Origin: Bacteriovoracaceae bacterium
GTDB lineage: Bacteria > Bdellovibrionota > Bacteriovoracia > Bacteriovoracales > Bacteriovoracaceae
Assembly: GCA_947441615.1 (NCBI GenBank)
Contig: CANEUH010000012.1
Span: forward strand, 1-64,000
Direction: 5' to 3'
DNA length: 64,000 bases
The translations under genes were made by a program, and so were the position numbers. Below are positions 1-7,674 of the stretch, piece after piece. The notes beneath the pieces are model-generated. The model was not told the origin of the DNA, searched no databases, and saw only the letters and a list, made by a program, of their open reading frames with translations. How positions within the stretch are numbered: the stretch's first letter is position 1; every line of letters starts with the position of its first letter.

Positions 1-42
1 ATGACTCGTGGTAAGTACATAGCTGGGCCTGCCTTGGCTTAA
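1..42 (+). CDS. Possible 3' end of a gene truncated by the window edge
   Basis: Frame 1 is open from the first base to a TAA at 40-42, giving 13 codons ending in GPALA. The other two forward frames stop within the first 20 bases. A strong hairpin follows at 149-172, as expected downstream of a gene end. The ATG at position 1 is probably accidental. Too short to assign a function; it could also be non-coding. Confidence 0.2.
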   Translation: MTRGKYIAGPALA

Positions 43-148
43 GTTAATAAAAAGATGTGAGAGTCCTTTTATTTTACTCAGCCTCTGGAAGGCCCTTCAA
101 CTACTTAAATACCCACAAATTTGTTAGAGATTCCACAATAAGGAAAGT

Positions 149-177
149 AGAAGGCCTCTCTCGAGGCCTTCTTTATA
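149..177 (+). terminator. Rho-independent terminator-like hairpin
   Basis: A 10-bp perfect stem (149-158 with 163-172) closes a TCTC loop and runs into a short T/A-rich tail. It sits between the open frame at the left edge and the secreted protein gene at 243, so it probably ends the upstream transcript. The T tract is weak. Confidence 0.55.
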
Positions 178-242
178 AATATTTGATTATTTTAGTTAAC
201 AACTAATTTGAAAAAGATTCAATTATCTGATAGGATTATGAT

Positions 243-1622
243 ATGAGATGCCGTTGTGAAAAAAATTTGTTAAAATTTAAAAAACTTCTTCTTATAGGCG
301 TAACGGTCTTTCTGACATTTCATTCAGCTGCAGCTACGACTTGTAAGGTAAAGTCGCCTAAGACAGTTTATATTGATCAAGATGGTGATGGCTATAAAAG
401 CGGTCACTTTAGATTCTTACAACTTTGTCCAAACCAAGAGCCACCCGCTCCCTACCGATTGTACGTTGAAGGTGCTGTAAAAGGAGACGACTGCGACGAC
501 AGTCCGCGTCGTTGGAAGAATCCAAAAGGTGGATCAGAAGTTTTTATCAAGCGCTCTTACTCTGCCATCGACAAGGATGGAGACGGATATTTTGTAAAAT
601 CTTTCGGATCCTATTGTGGCGGGCGTGTGCCCTTAGCTCGCTACCAGGATATCAACTGGCTTACCAACAACGTAAAGCCAGACTGCGACGATTCAGAACC
701 TTCTAAAACTTCAAAAGGAGGGAAACGTCGGCACCGTTTAATTAGCTACAATGCCAAAGCCGTCGCAGGAAAATATGTGAAGGTTCTACCAGCCAAGACC
801 TACTGCGGAGGTGATGTAGAAGATGTAAATTTTGCATACCTAAACTGGAATCAGAAAAATTTAAATCTAACAGTCCCACTTCCTGGTTCAAACAATCCGA
901 ACACGAATCCCAACTCTGGGACAACAGGAAACGGTACAAACAACAACCCAAGCAGCCCCTCTACTCCCAATTCCAACTCAGGCAATCTAGATACGAGTTG
1001 TGTGGTGGATGGAAGATATGGTCCTAGTAATAATTGTCATGATCATGCCAACAAGTTCTGTGCAAAAGTGGGAGGAGCGCAGCAATGTCGAGCGGTGGAG
1101 TGCCAGGGAGACGTAGTAAACGACTTAGCTAATCACACGATTAACATATACTTAAAAGATGCCGCGCAAAATCTTTGGTGTGTCGTCGAACCTCAAAGTG
1201 GAAAGGAAAAATGTTTTACCAACCACGTTTGTTCTGTAGATGATGTTGAAACCTGCAAAGGTTCAAGCGCCGAAACCGCAATTGAGGACATGTGCCAAGG
1301 GCAATACAACTCCGACGAATGCAGTATTTTGTCGGATGGCGAAAAAGCTTTAACGTCAAATAATTTAGTGGATGCCTGCTCGTCGCTTGGAGAGAGGCAA
1401 GCGTGCCTGGCGTGTTGTGAAAGTAGAGTCGATTATATACAAGATTTATGGTTAGGTGCCTGGAAAGGAACTGAGAAACCTCAATGTGCACCTAATGGGA
1501 GTTACAAAGGAGATGTCCGTGATATTAATAACCGTTGCATCGAAAATTGTGCAAGTTTGAGAGCTGACGATAGTACGAGTTCAACAGACGATAGTACGAG
1601 TTCAACAGACGATAGTAATTAA
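243..1622 (+). CDS. Secreted cysteine-rich protein with MopE-like metal-binding motifs
   Basis: Exported protein of 459 residues with a basic N-terminus and a hydrophobic core (about residues 14-31), which reads as a Sec signal peptide. Residues 40-150 contain two DxDGDGY motifs and paired DCDDS motifs, the pattern of MopE-like and thrombospondin-type calcium or metal-binding repeats. An Asn/Pro/Ser/Thr-rich linker (about 210-250) leads to a C-terminal half with many cysteines, likely disulfide-bonded. The extreme C-terminus is a repeated DDSTSST tail. A TTGAAA/TAGGAT pair with 17-bp spacing (208-236) lies directly before the ATG and would give almost no leader; AGG within it may instead act as the ribosome site. 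Substrate and role are unknown; surface or secreted adhesion or metal binding is only a guess. Confidence 0.75.
   Translation: MRCRCEKNLLKFKKLLLIGVTVFLTFHSAAATTCKVKSPKTVYIDQDGDGYKSGHFRFLQLCPNQEPPAPYRLYVEGAVKGDDCDDSPRRWKNPKGGSEVFIKRSYSAIDKDGDGYFVKSFGSYCGGRVPLARYQDINWLTNNVKPDCDDSEPSKTSKGGKRRHRLISYNAKAVAGKYVKVLPAKTYCGGDVEDVNFAYLNWNQKNLNLTVPLPGSNNPNTNPNSGTTGNGTNNNPSSPSTPNSNSGNLDTSCVVDGRYGPSNNCHDHANKFCAKVGGAQQCRAVECQGDVVNDLANHTINIYLKDAAQNLWCVVEPQSGKEKCFTNHVCSVDDVETCKGSSAETAIEDMCQGQYNSDECSILSDGEKALTSNNLVDACSSLGERQACLACCESRVDYIQDLWLGAWKGTEKPQCAPNGSYKGDVRDINNRCIENCASLRADDSTSSTDDSTSSTDDSN
1566..1617 (+). repeat. 21-bp tandem repeat, about 2.5 copies, inside the secreted protein gene
   Basis: Two identical 21-bp units (1566-1586 and 1587-1607) are followed by the first 10 bases of a third. 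The unit is a multiple of three and encodes DDSTSST, so copy-number change would alter tail length without a frameshift. Confidence 0.9.
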
Positions 1623-1769
1623 TTCTCGGGTGCTTTTGGAGTTAAGTTTGATTGTGGCCTATAGGCGTGTTGAATAGCTTTGCTGAGGGACTAAGAATGC
1701 TAGGGTTTTTTTTGTTGCCCAGCTGACCCTAATCTGAACGTGGGCATGGGGTAACCAAGTGCCGCCTAT

Positions 1770-2171
1770 CTAGGGATCAACAACACGATCAGATTTGGGA
1801 GCGCGTTTGCAAAGAAACCAGACTACTACGATCTGAATCATCATCGAAGCTACCAGATCCCAAAGCCTTGAATCATTGAACTCTTTTGAATGACTGAGTA
1901 TTCCTGACACTATCTCAAGATTACCCAATGGAAACCCTAAAACGGCAATAGTAATTAGAGTGAGCAAAGCTAGTCCGGCACTCACGAAAATATTCTTACC
2001 GCGAGTACGGAACCTCATAAACGAAAGCACGCCACCTACTAGTGGAAGTAAAGCGACAGTCCAATAAAGCCACCGTATTGAGAGCGGAGTATCAAGAAAT
2101 TCATTCCCAGCGGCGTAAACTGAAACGTTCAGAATGCCGAAGAGACCTGCGACTCCAACAACTTTTTTCAT
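1770..2171 (-). CDS. Small integral membrane protein of unknown function
   Basis: 133 residues. The N-terminus (MKKVVGVAGLFGILNVSVYA) resembles a signal peptide or first membrane helix. About three more hydrophobic segments follow, near residues 33-52, 62-84 and 108-122, with a short basic tail ending in DRVVDP. No family recognised. It is transcribed away from the DMT transporter at 2416. A possible promoter lies at 2214-2242. A product with this hydropathy pattern is unlikely to be a chance frame, but nothing nearby indicates its function. Confidence 0.55.
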   Translation of the reverse strand: MKKVVGVAGLFGILNVSVYAAGNEFLDTPLSIRWLYWTVALLPLVGGVLSFMRFRTRGKNIFVSAGLALLTLITIAVLGFPLGNLEIVSGILSHSKEFNDSRLWDLVASMMIQIVVVWFLCKRAPKSDRVVDP

Positions 2172-2213
2172 ACGCTCTAAAGGATACGCGACTTAAAATG
2201 ATAATTCAAAAAC

Positions 2214-2242
2214 CAATAACTAAACAGCAGGCGTTGAGTCAA
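2214..2242 (-). promoter_or_regulatory. Possible sigma-70 promoter for the small membrane protein
   Basis: On the minus strand, TTGACT (2237-2242) and TTATTG (2214-2219) are separated by 17 bp, about 45 bp upstream of the ATG at 2171. The -35 is good and the -10 is weak. Confidence 0.3.
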
Positions 2243-2306
2243 AAATGGCCAACAATTCAGAAGAATTACCGGAATCCCTACTTTAAAAGGCAGCTTTTTC
2301 GACACT

Positions 2307-2336
2307 TCAGTTGTGAGACTTAAGTCTCACAACTGA
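2307..2336. promoter_or_regulatory. 30-bp perfect palindrome, likely operator site 1
   Basis: Bases 2307-2336 read identically on both strands, with a core of GAGAC-TTAA-GTCTC (2315-2328). It lies in the spacer between the divergent genes at 2171 and 2416. Such perfect symmetry suggests the binding site of a dimeric repressor (TetR-, MarR- or similar), although a hairpin could also form in RNA. No T tract follows. The cognate regulator is not in the window. Confidence 0.65.
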
Positions 2337-2348
2337 GACACAAGTCTC
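2335..2348. promoter_or_regulatory. Second GAGAC-N4-GTCTC site, likely operator site 2
   Basis: GAGAC-ACAA-GTCTC repeats the half-sites of the palindrome at 2307-2336. The two centres are 20 bp apart (2321.5 and 2341.5), close to two helical turns, so two dimers could bind the same DNA face. It lies 15 bp upstream of the putative -35 at 2364. Confidence 0.6.
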
Positions 2349-2363
2349 ATTTAATTTAAATAC

Positions 2364-2392
2364 TTGACGCATTGCACGTCTCTGGATATATG
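2364..2392 (+). promoter_or_regulatory. Putative sigma-70 promoter of the DMT transporter
   Basis: TTGACG (2364-2369) and TATATG (2387-2392) with 17-bp spacing, just downstream of the paired operator-like sites and 24 bp before the ATG at 2416. The position fits repression or activation from the adjacent palindromes. Confidence 0.45.
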
Positions 2393-2415
2393 TCATCTTG
2401 CGATTGGAGACCACC

Positions 2416-3435
2416 ATGAAGTCAGTTCCTACTATAGGGCTGACTTCGATCAACGCAGCGGTAGAACGTACATCTCAGACATCAGATCGAAGTCAGATCA
2501 AGACCTCCCTTGGATTCGCGGCAGCCCTTGCCGCCAACATCCTTTGGGGAGCCTCGTTTATCGCGTCCAAGGCCACCCTGGAAGCTTGGGGGCCGCTCGG
2601 AGCATCCGCATTGAGATTCGCCCTAGCAACACTCCTGCTTGGCCTAGGACTGCTTGTTACGGGAAGAAAAATCAGCAGGCCTCGCTCGATTGCGGCTTGG
2701 TTGAGAGTCGCGTCCGTCGCCACTGTAGGCTTCGGGCTGCTTTACCCGATCCAGCTTGCGGGCCTGAAATTCGTATCATCGGGTTTCTCAGCCGCCGTCA
2801 TGCTGACTTCACCGCTTTTTGTGATCCTCGGCGGGGCTGTATTCATGAGCGAATGCCTTTCACGGCGCAAACTCGTGGCTATCGGACTCGGCATCGTCGG
2901 CGGACTTGCGCTGCTCTCGGAGAGCCTTCTGGACCTTGGCTCGATTGGCAACTCCAACCTTCTATTTGGCTCAGCACTTACACTTGCAGCCTCACTCTGC
3001 CTTGCCGCATCTGCAATCCTCACGCGCAGAGCAAGCTCTGATCTCGACGCCGGTAGCCTCACATTCTGGACGATGCTGATCGGGGCCGTGTTGATTGGTG
3101 CTTGTACTGCGATTTTCGAGCCCGAGTTTTCAATCAACTCCATGCAAAACGCTTCTGCTGCCGCTTGGGGGGCTATGGTATTTCTTGCCGTCGTTTGTTC
3201 GGCTCTGTGCTTTTTCCTTTGGAACTACGCTTTAAGCAAGGCAAGCCCCAACGACATAGCCATTTTCTTTTCTGCACCATTCTTTACAACTCCGACCTTC
3301 AAGACTAGTATCACTACCGGCAGTCTGACTCAGATGAGCGTTTCGCCGTCAACTCCGCCAGGCCAGGAATGGAGCAACGGTAGCGGTTTGGGATGTTGTG
3401 TTTGGGACCAGGCTGCTGCTAAATTAAGCCATTAA
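2416..3435 (+). CDS. EamA/DMT-family transporter, GC-rich, with disrupted C-terminus
   Basis: Drug/metabolite transporter protein with the N-terminal EamA pattern (AANILWGASFIASKATLEAW) and about nine recognisable membrane helices. The ATG at 2416 is chosen because GGAG lies 6 bases upstream; an earlier TTG at 2398 is less likely. Base composition and codon use are clearly richer in G and C than in the neighbours, pointing to recent transfer. After the LSKASPNDIA stretch (about residue 280) the sequence stops looking like a membrane protein and becomes Pro/Ser/Thr-rich, where EamA proteins normally have a tenth helix. The likely cause is one or more frameshifts or a recombined end, so function is doubtful. 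Substrate unknown. Confidence 0.7.
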   Translation: MKSVPTIGLTSINAAVERTSQTSDRSQIKTSLGFAAALAANILWGASFIASKATLEAWGPLGASALRFALATLLLGLGLLVTGRKISRPRSIAAWLRVASVATVGFGLLYPIQLAGLKFVSSGFSAAVMLTSPLFVILGGAVFMSECLSRRKLVAIGLGIVGGLALLSESLLDLGSIGNSNLLFGSALTLAASLCLAASAILTRRASSDLDAGSLTFWTMLIGAVLIGACTAIFEPEFSINSMQNASAAAWGAMVFLAVVCSALCFFLWNYALSKASPNDIAIFFSAPFFTTPTFKTSITTGSLTQMSVSPSTPPGQEWSNGSGLGCCVWDQAAAKLSH

Positions 3436-3583
3436 TAAACCGAATTCCTTTTTAAATATTTCTTGTTTCTTCTGACAACTTCTTACATCGTGAATTTACT
3501 TCATTTTCGAAGCACTTGCGCCATGACTTCGTCTTCTCTCTCCCCTATTTTGCAGCTCTCAAAACGTTAATTTTTGGAGAGTT

Positions 3584-5194
3584 ATGGCCTATCAAGTGCT
3601 GGCCAGGAAGTGGCGCCCAAAACAATTTGAAGAAGTTGTTGGTCAAAGTCACGTGACCCGGACACTGCAAAACGCGATAAAACAAGACAAGCTTGCTCAT
3701 GCTTATCTTTTTACTGGAACCCGTGGAGTTGGAAAAACTTCTATCGCTCGTTTGTTTGCGAAGGCCATTCGATGTGAAAATCGCAAATCAGATTTTAATC
3801 CGTGTTTAATTTGTCCATCATGTAAAGATATCGATTCAGGTAGTTCTATGGACTACACTGAAATTGATGGAGCTTCCAATAATAGTGTCGATGATATCCG
3901 AGCTCTCATTGATAATGTTCAGTATCTTCCGACTCGTGGAAAACATAAGATTTACGTGATTGATGAAGTTCACATGCTTTCGGTGTCTGCCTTTAATGCG
4001 CTTTTAAAGACACTCGAAGAACCACCTGCTCACGCTATTTTTATTCTCGCCACCACTGATCCGCATAAACTTTTGGGGACTGTGATCTCTAGATGCCAGC
4101 GCTATGATTTTAAAAATGTTCCAACAGACGTCCTTTCAAAACATGTTGAGCATATTGCAAAAGTTGAAGGAATTACTTTTTCAACTCCAAAGATTGCTCA
4201 TAAGTTGGCCGAACTTGGAAAGGGATCTGTCAGAGACACTTTGTCTATTTTTGATCAGGTTTTGGGGCTTTCTGGAAATAATACAATTACCGAGGAATCC
4301 CTCACGCTAGCTCTTGGGTTGGCCAGTGGTTCGGCCATGAAGGCATTACTTTCAAGTCTCCTTACAGGTGAAGCAAAAACTTGTTCTAAGATCTATAAAC
4401 AACTTATTGAGGAAAACATTGATCTCAAGAAACTTTGCGATCAAATTCTTGATGCTTTCTACATAGTCATTAATTCGATTGATGACCAAGAACTATTATA
4501 CAAAGAAGAAAATATTTCTCGAGGCTCTTTAGAGGATATCAGTATTTCGGAGCTCTTCTGGATTTATGAAACCCTTGCAAAAGATTTTAACTGGGCACTG
4601 TCCACGATGAATCCTGATAAAGTGGTCCTCATCATTCTTCAAAAGATTTGTCTTAGAAGATCCATTTTAAATGGTGATGATCTCAAACTAGGGGAGATCC
4701 CTCAAACTGGAAAGTCTGAAATTGTTTCTCCTGTGATGAAGAGCGCTCCTATTGCTGCACCAAAGAAAGCGAGGAGTTGGAACGATTTTCTTACTTATCT
4801 AACCCAAACGTCTCCAGCAACTTCGGCGAACCTTGGTCACGCGAACTTATTGCATGAAATTGATCCAAACTCTGTGCCATTAACGATAGAAGTGGCATTT
4901 CCAGAAGAGGCCTCAGTCTTTAAAGAATATGTTGATGAGCGAGAAACTTGGGCCCGATTAAAGAATCATTTGGCCGATTTTTTTGAACTCGATATTGAGA
5001 AAATAAACTTTAAAACTCATTTGTTAACTCAGGCAGAGAAAATAGATAAAAACTTTAAAACAAAAGTTGAGCTTGATGATGAGGCGATGAATAACCGAAA
5101 TGAAGCTCGTCGACAAAAGATATTAAATGATCCCTTTGTTAAAGAAGCAGAAAAAATTTTCAACTCAAAGATTGATAAAATTATTTTAAAATAA
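3584..5194 (+). CDS. dnaX: DNA polymerase III subunit gamma/tau
   Basis: Clamp-loader ATPase of the replisome. Walker A GTRGVGKT is at residues 45-52, zinc-binding cysteines are at 64, 74, 77 and 80, and the DEVH Walker B box is at 127-130. Sensor motifs (ATTDPHK and SRCQRYDF) follow. At 536 residues there is a tau-like C-terminal extension, poorly conserved. GGAG lies 6 bases before the ATG. It heads a conserved dnaX-ybaB-recR string. No obvious programmed-frameshift site was noticed. No 4.5S RNA-like sequence lies upstream, where some genomes have one. Confidence 0.97.
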   Translation: MAYQVLARKWRPKQFEEVVGQSHVTRTLQNAIKQDKLAHAYLFTGTRGVGKTSIARLFAKAIRCENRKSDFNPCLICPSCKDIDSGSSMDYTEIDGASNNSVDDIRALIDNVQYLPTRGKHKIYVIDEVHMLSVSAFNALLKTLEEPPAHAIFILATTDPHKLLGTVISRCQRYDFKNVPTDVLSKHVEHIAKVEGITFSTPKIAHKLAELGKGSVRDTLSIFDQVLGLSGNNTITEESLTLALGLASGSAMKALLSSLLTGEAKTCSKIYKQLIEENIDLKKLCDQILDAFYIVINSIDDQELLYKEENISRGSLEDISISELFWIYETLAKDFNWALSTMNPDKVVLIILQKICLRRSILNGDDLKLGEIPQTGKSEIVSPVMKSAPIAAPKKARSWNDFLTYLTQTSPATSANLGHANLLHEIDPNSVPLTIEVAFPEEASVFKEYVDERETWARLKNHLADFFELDIEKINFKTHLLTQAEKIDKNFKTKVELDDEAMNNRNEARRQKILNDPFVKEAEKIFNSKIDKIILK

Positions 5195-5209
5195 AAAATA
5201 GGAGTACCT

Positions 5210-5518
5210 ATGAATATGAATAATTTAATGAAACAGGCCCAACAAATGCAAGCGAAGCTCGCCATGCTTCAAAATGAATTAGCAGAAAGAGAAGTTGAAG
5301 CCTCTGCAGGTGGCGGGATGGTTAAAGTTAAAGTGAATGGAAAACAACAACTCATAAGTGTTTCTATTAATAAGGATTGTGTTGATCCTAATGATGTTGC
5401 CACATTGGAAGAATTGGTTTTCACAGCTGTTAATCAGGCGATGAAGGAATCACAAGACATGGTTCAACAGGCAATGTCTAAAGTCACTGGTGGAATGAAT
5501 ATTCCAGGACTTTTTTAA
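5210..5518 (+). CDS. ybaB: YbaB/EbfC family nucleoid-associated protein
   Basis: 102-residue DNA-binding protein, usual length for the family. It starts with the Met/Gln-rich helix typical of YbaB (NLMKQAQQMQAKLA), has the GGGMVKVKVNGKQ beta hairpin and ends with the helix carrying MSKVTGGM. Dimers bind DNA and probably influence nucleoid structure or recombination. AGGAG lies 8 bases upstream, 16 bp after dnaX. Its stop overlaps the recR start by one base, indicating translational coupling. Confidence 0.95.
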   Translation: MNMNNLMKQAQQMQAKLAMLQNELAEREVEASAGGGMVKVKVNGKQQLISVSINKDCVDPNDVATLEELVFTAVNQAMKESQDMVQQAMSKVTGGMNIPGLF

Positions 5519-6114
5519 TGATTGAACTTCCTGAAGTGATTAAAAATGCTGTTCTTGCTTTAACGAAGCTACCGGGCGTGGGTGAGAAGACCGCGTTTCG
5601 CATGGTTATGAGCATGACACATTGGAAACAACAGGAACTTAATACTGTTGGATCTTCCTTGATTGCACTTAAGGATCTTAAACTTTGCGAAGAATGTGGA
5701 ATGTTCGCTGATCATTTACTTTGTTCAATCTGTTCAGACACCAATCGTCAGTCCATTCAAGTGATTTGCATCGTTGAAAATGCCTCTGATCTCATGGCGA
5801 TTGAGAAGAGCGGGAACTTCAAGGGAATCTACCACATTTTGGGTGGAGTGCTTAATCCACTTCTTGGTGTCGGTCCTGATGAATTGGGAATGGATGAATT
5901 AAAAAACAGAATCATTGAAAAGAATGTTCAGGAAGTGATACTTGCGATCAATCCTTCAGTTGAAGGTGATGCGACTTGTTCTTATTTAAAGTCTCTTCTA
6001 CCGGAGAGTGTAAGGGTGGAAAGAATTGGTTTTGGTGTGCCTATTGGAGGAAGCTTAGAGTTCCTTGATCCCATGACAATTACGAAAGCTTTAGAAAACC
6101 GGAAAAGATTTTAA
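5518..6114 (+). CDS. recR: Recombination mediator RecR
   Basis: 198 residues, normal length. An N-terminal helix-hairpin-helix (LPGVGEKTAFR, about 18-28) precedes a zinc finger with cysteines at 57, 60, 69 and 72. A Toprim domain follows (VENASD about 86-91) and a C-terminal Walker-B-like segment (IGFGVPIGGSLEFLD). With RecO and RecF it loads RecA at gaps. Start overlaps the ybaB stop and stop overlaps the next start (TAATG). Confidence 0.96.
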   Translation: MIELPEVIKNAVLALTKLPGVGEKTAFRMVMSMTHWKQQELNTVGSSLIALKDLKLCEECGMFADHLLCSICSDTNRQSIQVICIVENASDLMAIEKSGNFKGIYHILGGVLNPLLGVGPDELGMDELKNRIIEKNVQEVILAINPSVEGDATCSYLKSLLPESVRVERIGFGVPIGGSLEFLDPMTITKALENRKRF

Positions 6115-6611
6115 TGAAGCCACAGAATATTACTGAAAAAATGAAGTTGATTTTAGAACCCAAAAAAATGGGTCTAAAGGCACGACTTTTTGTTACGAGA
6201 GATGACGGAATTACCATCTACGATTCAGTTCAGAATAATACAACAACATCAGTTTCAGCTCTTGTAAGCGGAGTTTGGCAAGCTTCAGAAGCCTTGATAG
6301 GAATTGCTAATCCAAATCAAGAGATCATGGAGTTTCGCTTTGGATTTGATACTTCTTCACAAGGTATTTATTTATTCCCACTCAATGTTGCGGGTAAGAG
6401 ATATTTTCTTGGAGCGATTTATCAGGATTGTCTAAATCCTGGTCAATTGAAACGACAAGTCGCACTTATTAAGGACGAAATGGATAAAATATTTTCTTCT
6501 GAAAGTGCATCTGTTGCAAAAAAAACAATAACAACAAATCGTGAAGGTTTCCTTTTTAAGGATATTTCAGACGAAGAAATAGATCGCCTCTTTTCACCGG
6601 GTAGAATTTAA
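6114..6611 (+). CDS. Roadblock/LC7-like protein, putative MglA regulator (MglB-like)
   Basis: 165 residues with the hydropathy pattern of a Roadblock/LC7 domain: an N-terminal helix, a strand ending in a DDG turn (about 30-33), a long central helix rich in small residues ([14 protein letters not shown]), paired strands, and a C-terminal helix near 120-132. A spacer then leads to a short acidic C-terminal helix ([11 protein letters not shown]). In Myxococcus the Roadblock protein MglB is the GTPase-activating partner of MglA. Here the gene lies one base upstream of mglA, supporting the same partnership. Similarity to MglB is judged by pattern only, and the C-terminal tail is unusual. Sequence divergence leaves GAP activity unproven. 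Confidence 0.7.
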   Translation: MKPQNITEKMKLILEPKKMGLKARLFVTRDDGITIYDSVQNNTTTSVSALVSGVWQASEALIGIANPNQEIMEFRFGFDTSSQGIYLFPLNVAGKRYFLGAIYQDCLNPGQLKRQVALIKDEMDKIFSSESASVAKKTITTNREGFLFKDISDEEIDRLFSPGRI

Positions 6612-6612
6612 T

Positions 6613-7203
6613 ATGTCATTTGTTAACTATCATACAAAAGAAATTAACTGCAAAATCGTCTATTACGGGCCAGGCCTTGGTGGTAAGACAACAAATATTC
6701 AGTATATATATCAAAAGACAAGCTCTCAAAATAAAGGCCAGATGATCACTCTTAATACAGAAAATGAAAGAACATTGTTCTTTGATTTTTTGCCATTAGA
6801 TCTTGGAGAGATCAGAGGATTTAAAACCCGCTTTCACCTTTACACTGTTCCTGGGCAAGTCTTTTATGAAGCTAGCCGAAAGCTCATCCTTAGAGGTGTA
6901 GATGGCCTCGTATTTGTGGCGGATTCTCAAGTAGAAAGAATGGAGGCCAATATAGAGTCCTATCAGGGACTAGAAAAAAATTTATCAGAACAGGGTTACG
7001 ATATTTCAAAAGTTCCAATGGTCATGCAATGGAACAAAAGAGATCTTCCAAATATTGTCCCTGCTGAAGATCTCCAGTATCAATTGAATAAAAGAAAATT
7101 TCCTGCCTTTGAAGCTGTTGCGACAACAGGTCAGGGCGTATTTGAAACTTTAAAAATGGTATCTAAATCAGTTCTCCTTAATATTAAGGGCGGACTGGAA
7201 TAG
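6613..7203 (+). CDS. mglA: MglA-type Ras-like polarity GTPase
   Basis: Small GTPase of 196 residues, the usual MglA length. G1/P-loop GPGLGGKTT is at 19-27, the G3 region is VPGQ at 79-82 (MglA-type, in place of DxxG), and G4 NKRD is at 141-144. MglA proteins switch between GDP and GTP forms to set cell polarity and control gliding or type IV pili in Myxococcus, and invasion in Bdellovibrio. It lies directly after the Roadblock gene with a one-base gap. A pilB gene lies at the far right of the window. Confidence 0.95.
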   Translation: MSFVNYHTKEINCKIVYYGPGLGGKTTNIQYIYQKTSSQNKGQMITLNTENERTLFFDFLPLDLGEIRGFKTRFHLYTVPGQVFYEASRKLILRGVDGLVFVADSQVERMEANIESYQGLEKNLSEQGYDISKVPMVMQWNKRDLPNIVPAEDLQYQLNKRKFPAFEAVATTGQGVFETLKMVSKSVLLNIKGGLE

Positions 7204-7231
7204 TTTTTATTTCTCTAATAGGAGTTAGCAC

Positions 7232-7666
7232 ATGGCCGAAAAAATGAAAGCGTTAACTAAGAAGCAACTTGAAACTTTAAAGAATAAACTGATGGAGGAA
7301 AGAGATAGCTTAGTGTTTAACGAAGAAAAAGGTGCTGAGCTTGATCTGGCACTTCTTAATGGTGGTGACGACGTAGAGCAATCTATTACAGATTACAACA
7401 ACTCACATCAGCTTCGTTTTAGAAATCGTGAAGTTTTTTACGCAAAAAAAATTGAAAAAGCCCTCAAGAAGTTTGATTCTAATGAGTTTGGACTTTGTAC
7501 AGATTGTGGGTGCTGGATTAAGTTCGAAAGACTTCTCGCTCGTCCAACTGCTGAGATGTGTATTATTTGCAAAGAAGAGTCAGAAAGAGATGAGTCTTCT
7601 AGCTTTATTGGAAGACAATCAAAGTCTCTTGGTAAAGTTTTAGACCTCACTGGAATGCTAGCTTAA
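7232..7666 (+). CDS. DksA/TraR-family C4 zinc-finger protein
   Basis: 144 residues: an N-terminal coiled-coil region and a C-terminal C4 zinc finger with CTDCGC at 89-94 and CIIC at 110-113. DksA-like proteins enter the RNA polymerase secondary channel and modulate initiation, often with ppGpp. The coiled-coil tip lacks an obvious DxxDxA motif, so it may be a paralogue rather than true DksA. AGGAG lies 8 bases before the ATG. It is in line with mglA (28-bp gap) and MTA phosphorylase (8-bp gap). Confidence 0.85.
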   Translation: MAEKMKALTKKQLETLKNKLMEERDSLVFNEEKGAELDLALLNGGDDVEQSITDYNNSHQLRFRNREVFYAKKIEKALKKFDSNEFGLCTDCGCWIKFERLLARPTAEMCIICKEESERDESSSFIGRQSKSLGKVLDLTGMLA

Positions 7667-7674
7667 GGGAAATT

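Noticed and set aside
1566-1617. CRISPR-like repeat
   Set aside because: The units are directly adjacent 21-bp in-frame tandem repeats with no spacers.
1623-1769. T-rich run near 1704-1715 as a terminator
   Set aside because: CTAGGG followed by eight T residues lacks a convincing GC-rich stem; nothing else was seen in this spacer.
2042-3041. Forward open frames at 2042-2323 and 2364-3041
   Set aside because: The first is antisense to the membrane protein gene and lacks a ribosome site; the second is an alternate frame of the GC-rich DMT gene, whose own frame has clear transporter features.
3436-3583. Possible 4.5S SRP RNA upstream of dnaX
   Set aside because: The conserved SRP core sequence and expected fold were not found; the spacer holds only the dnaX ribosome site.
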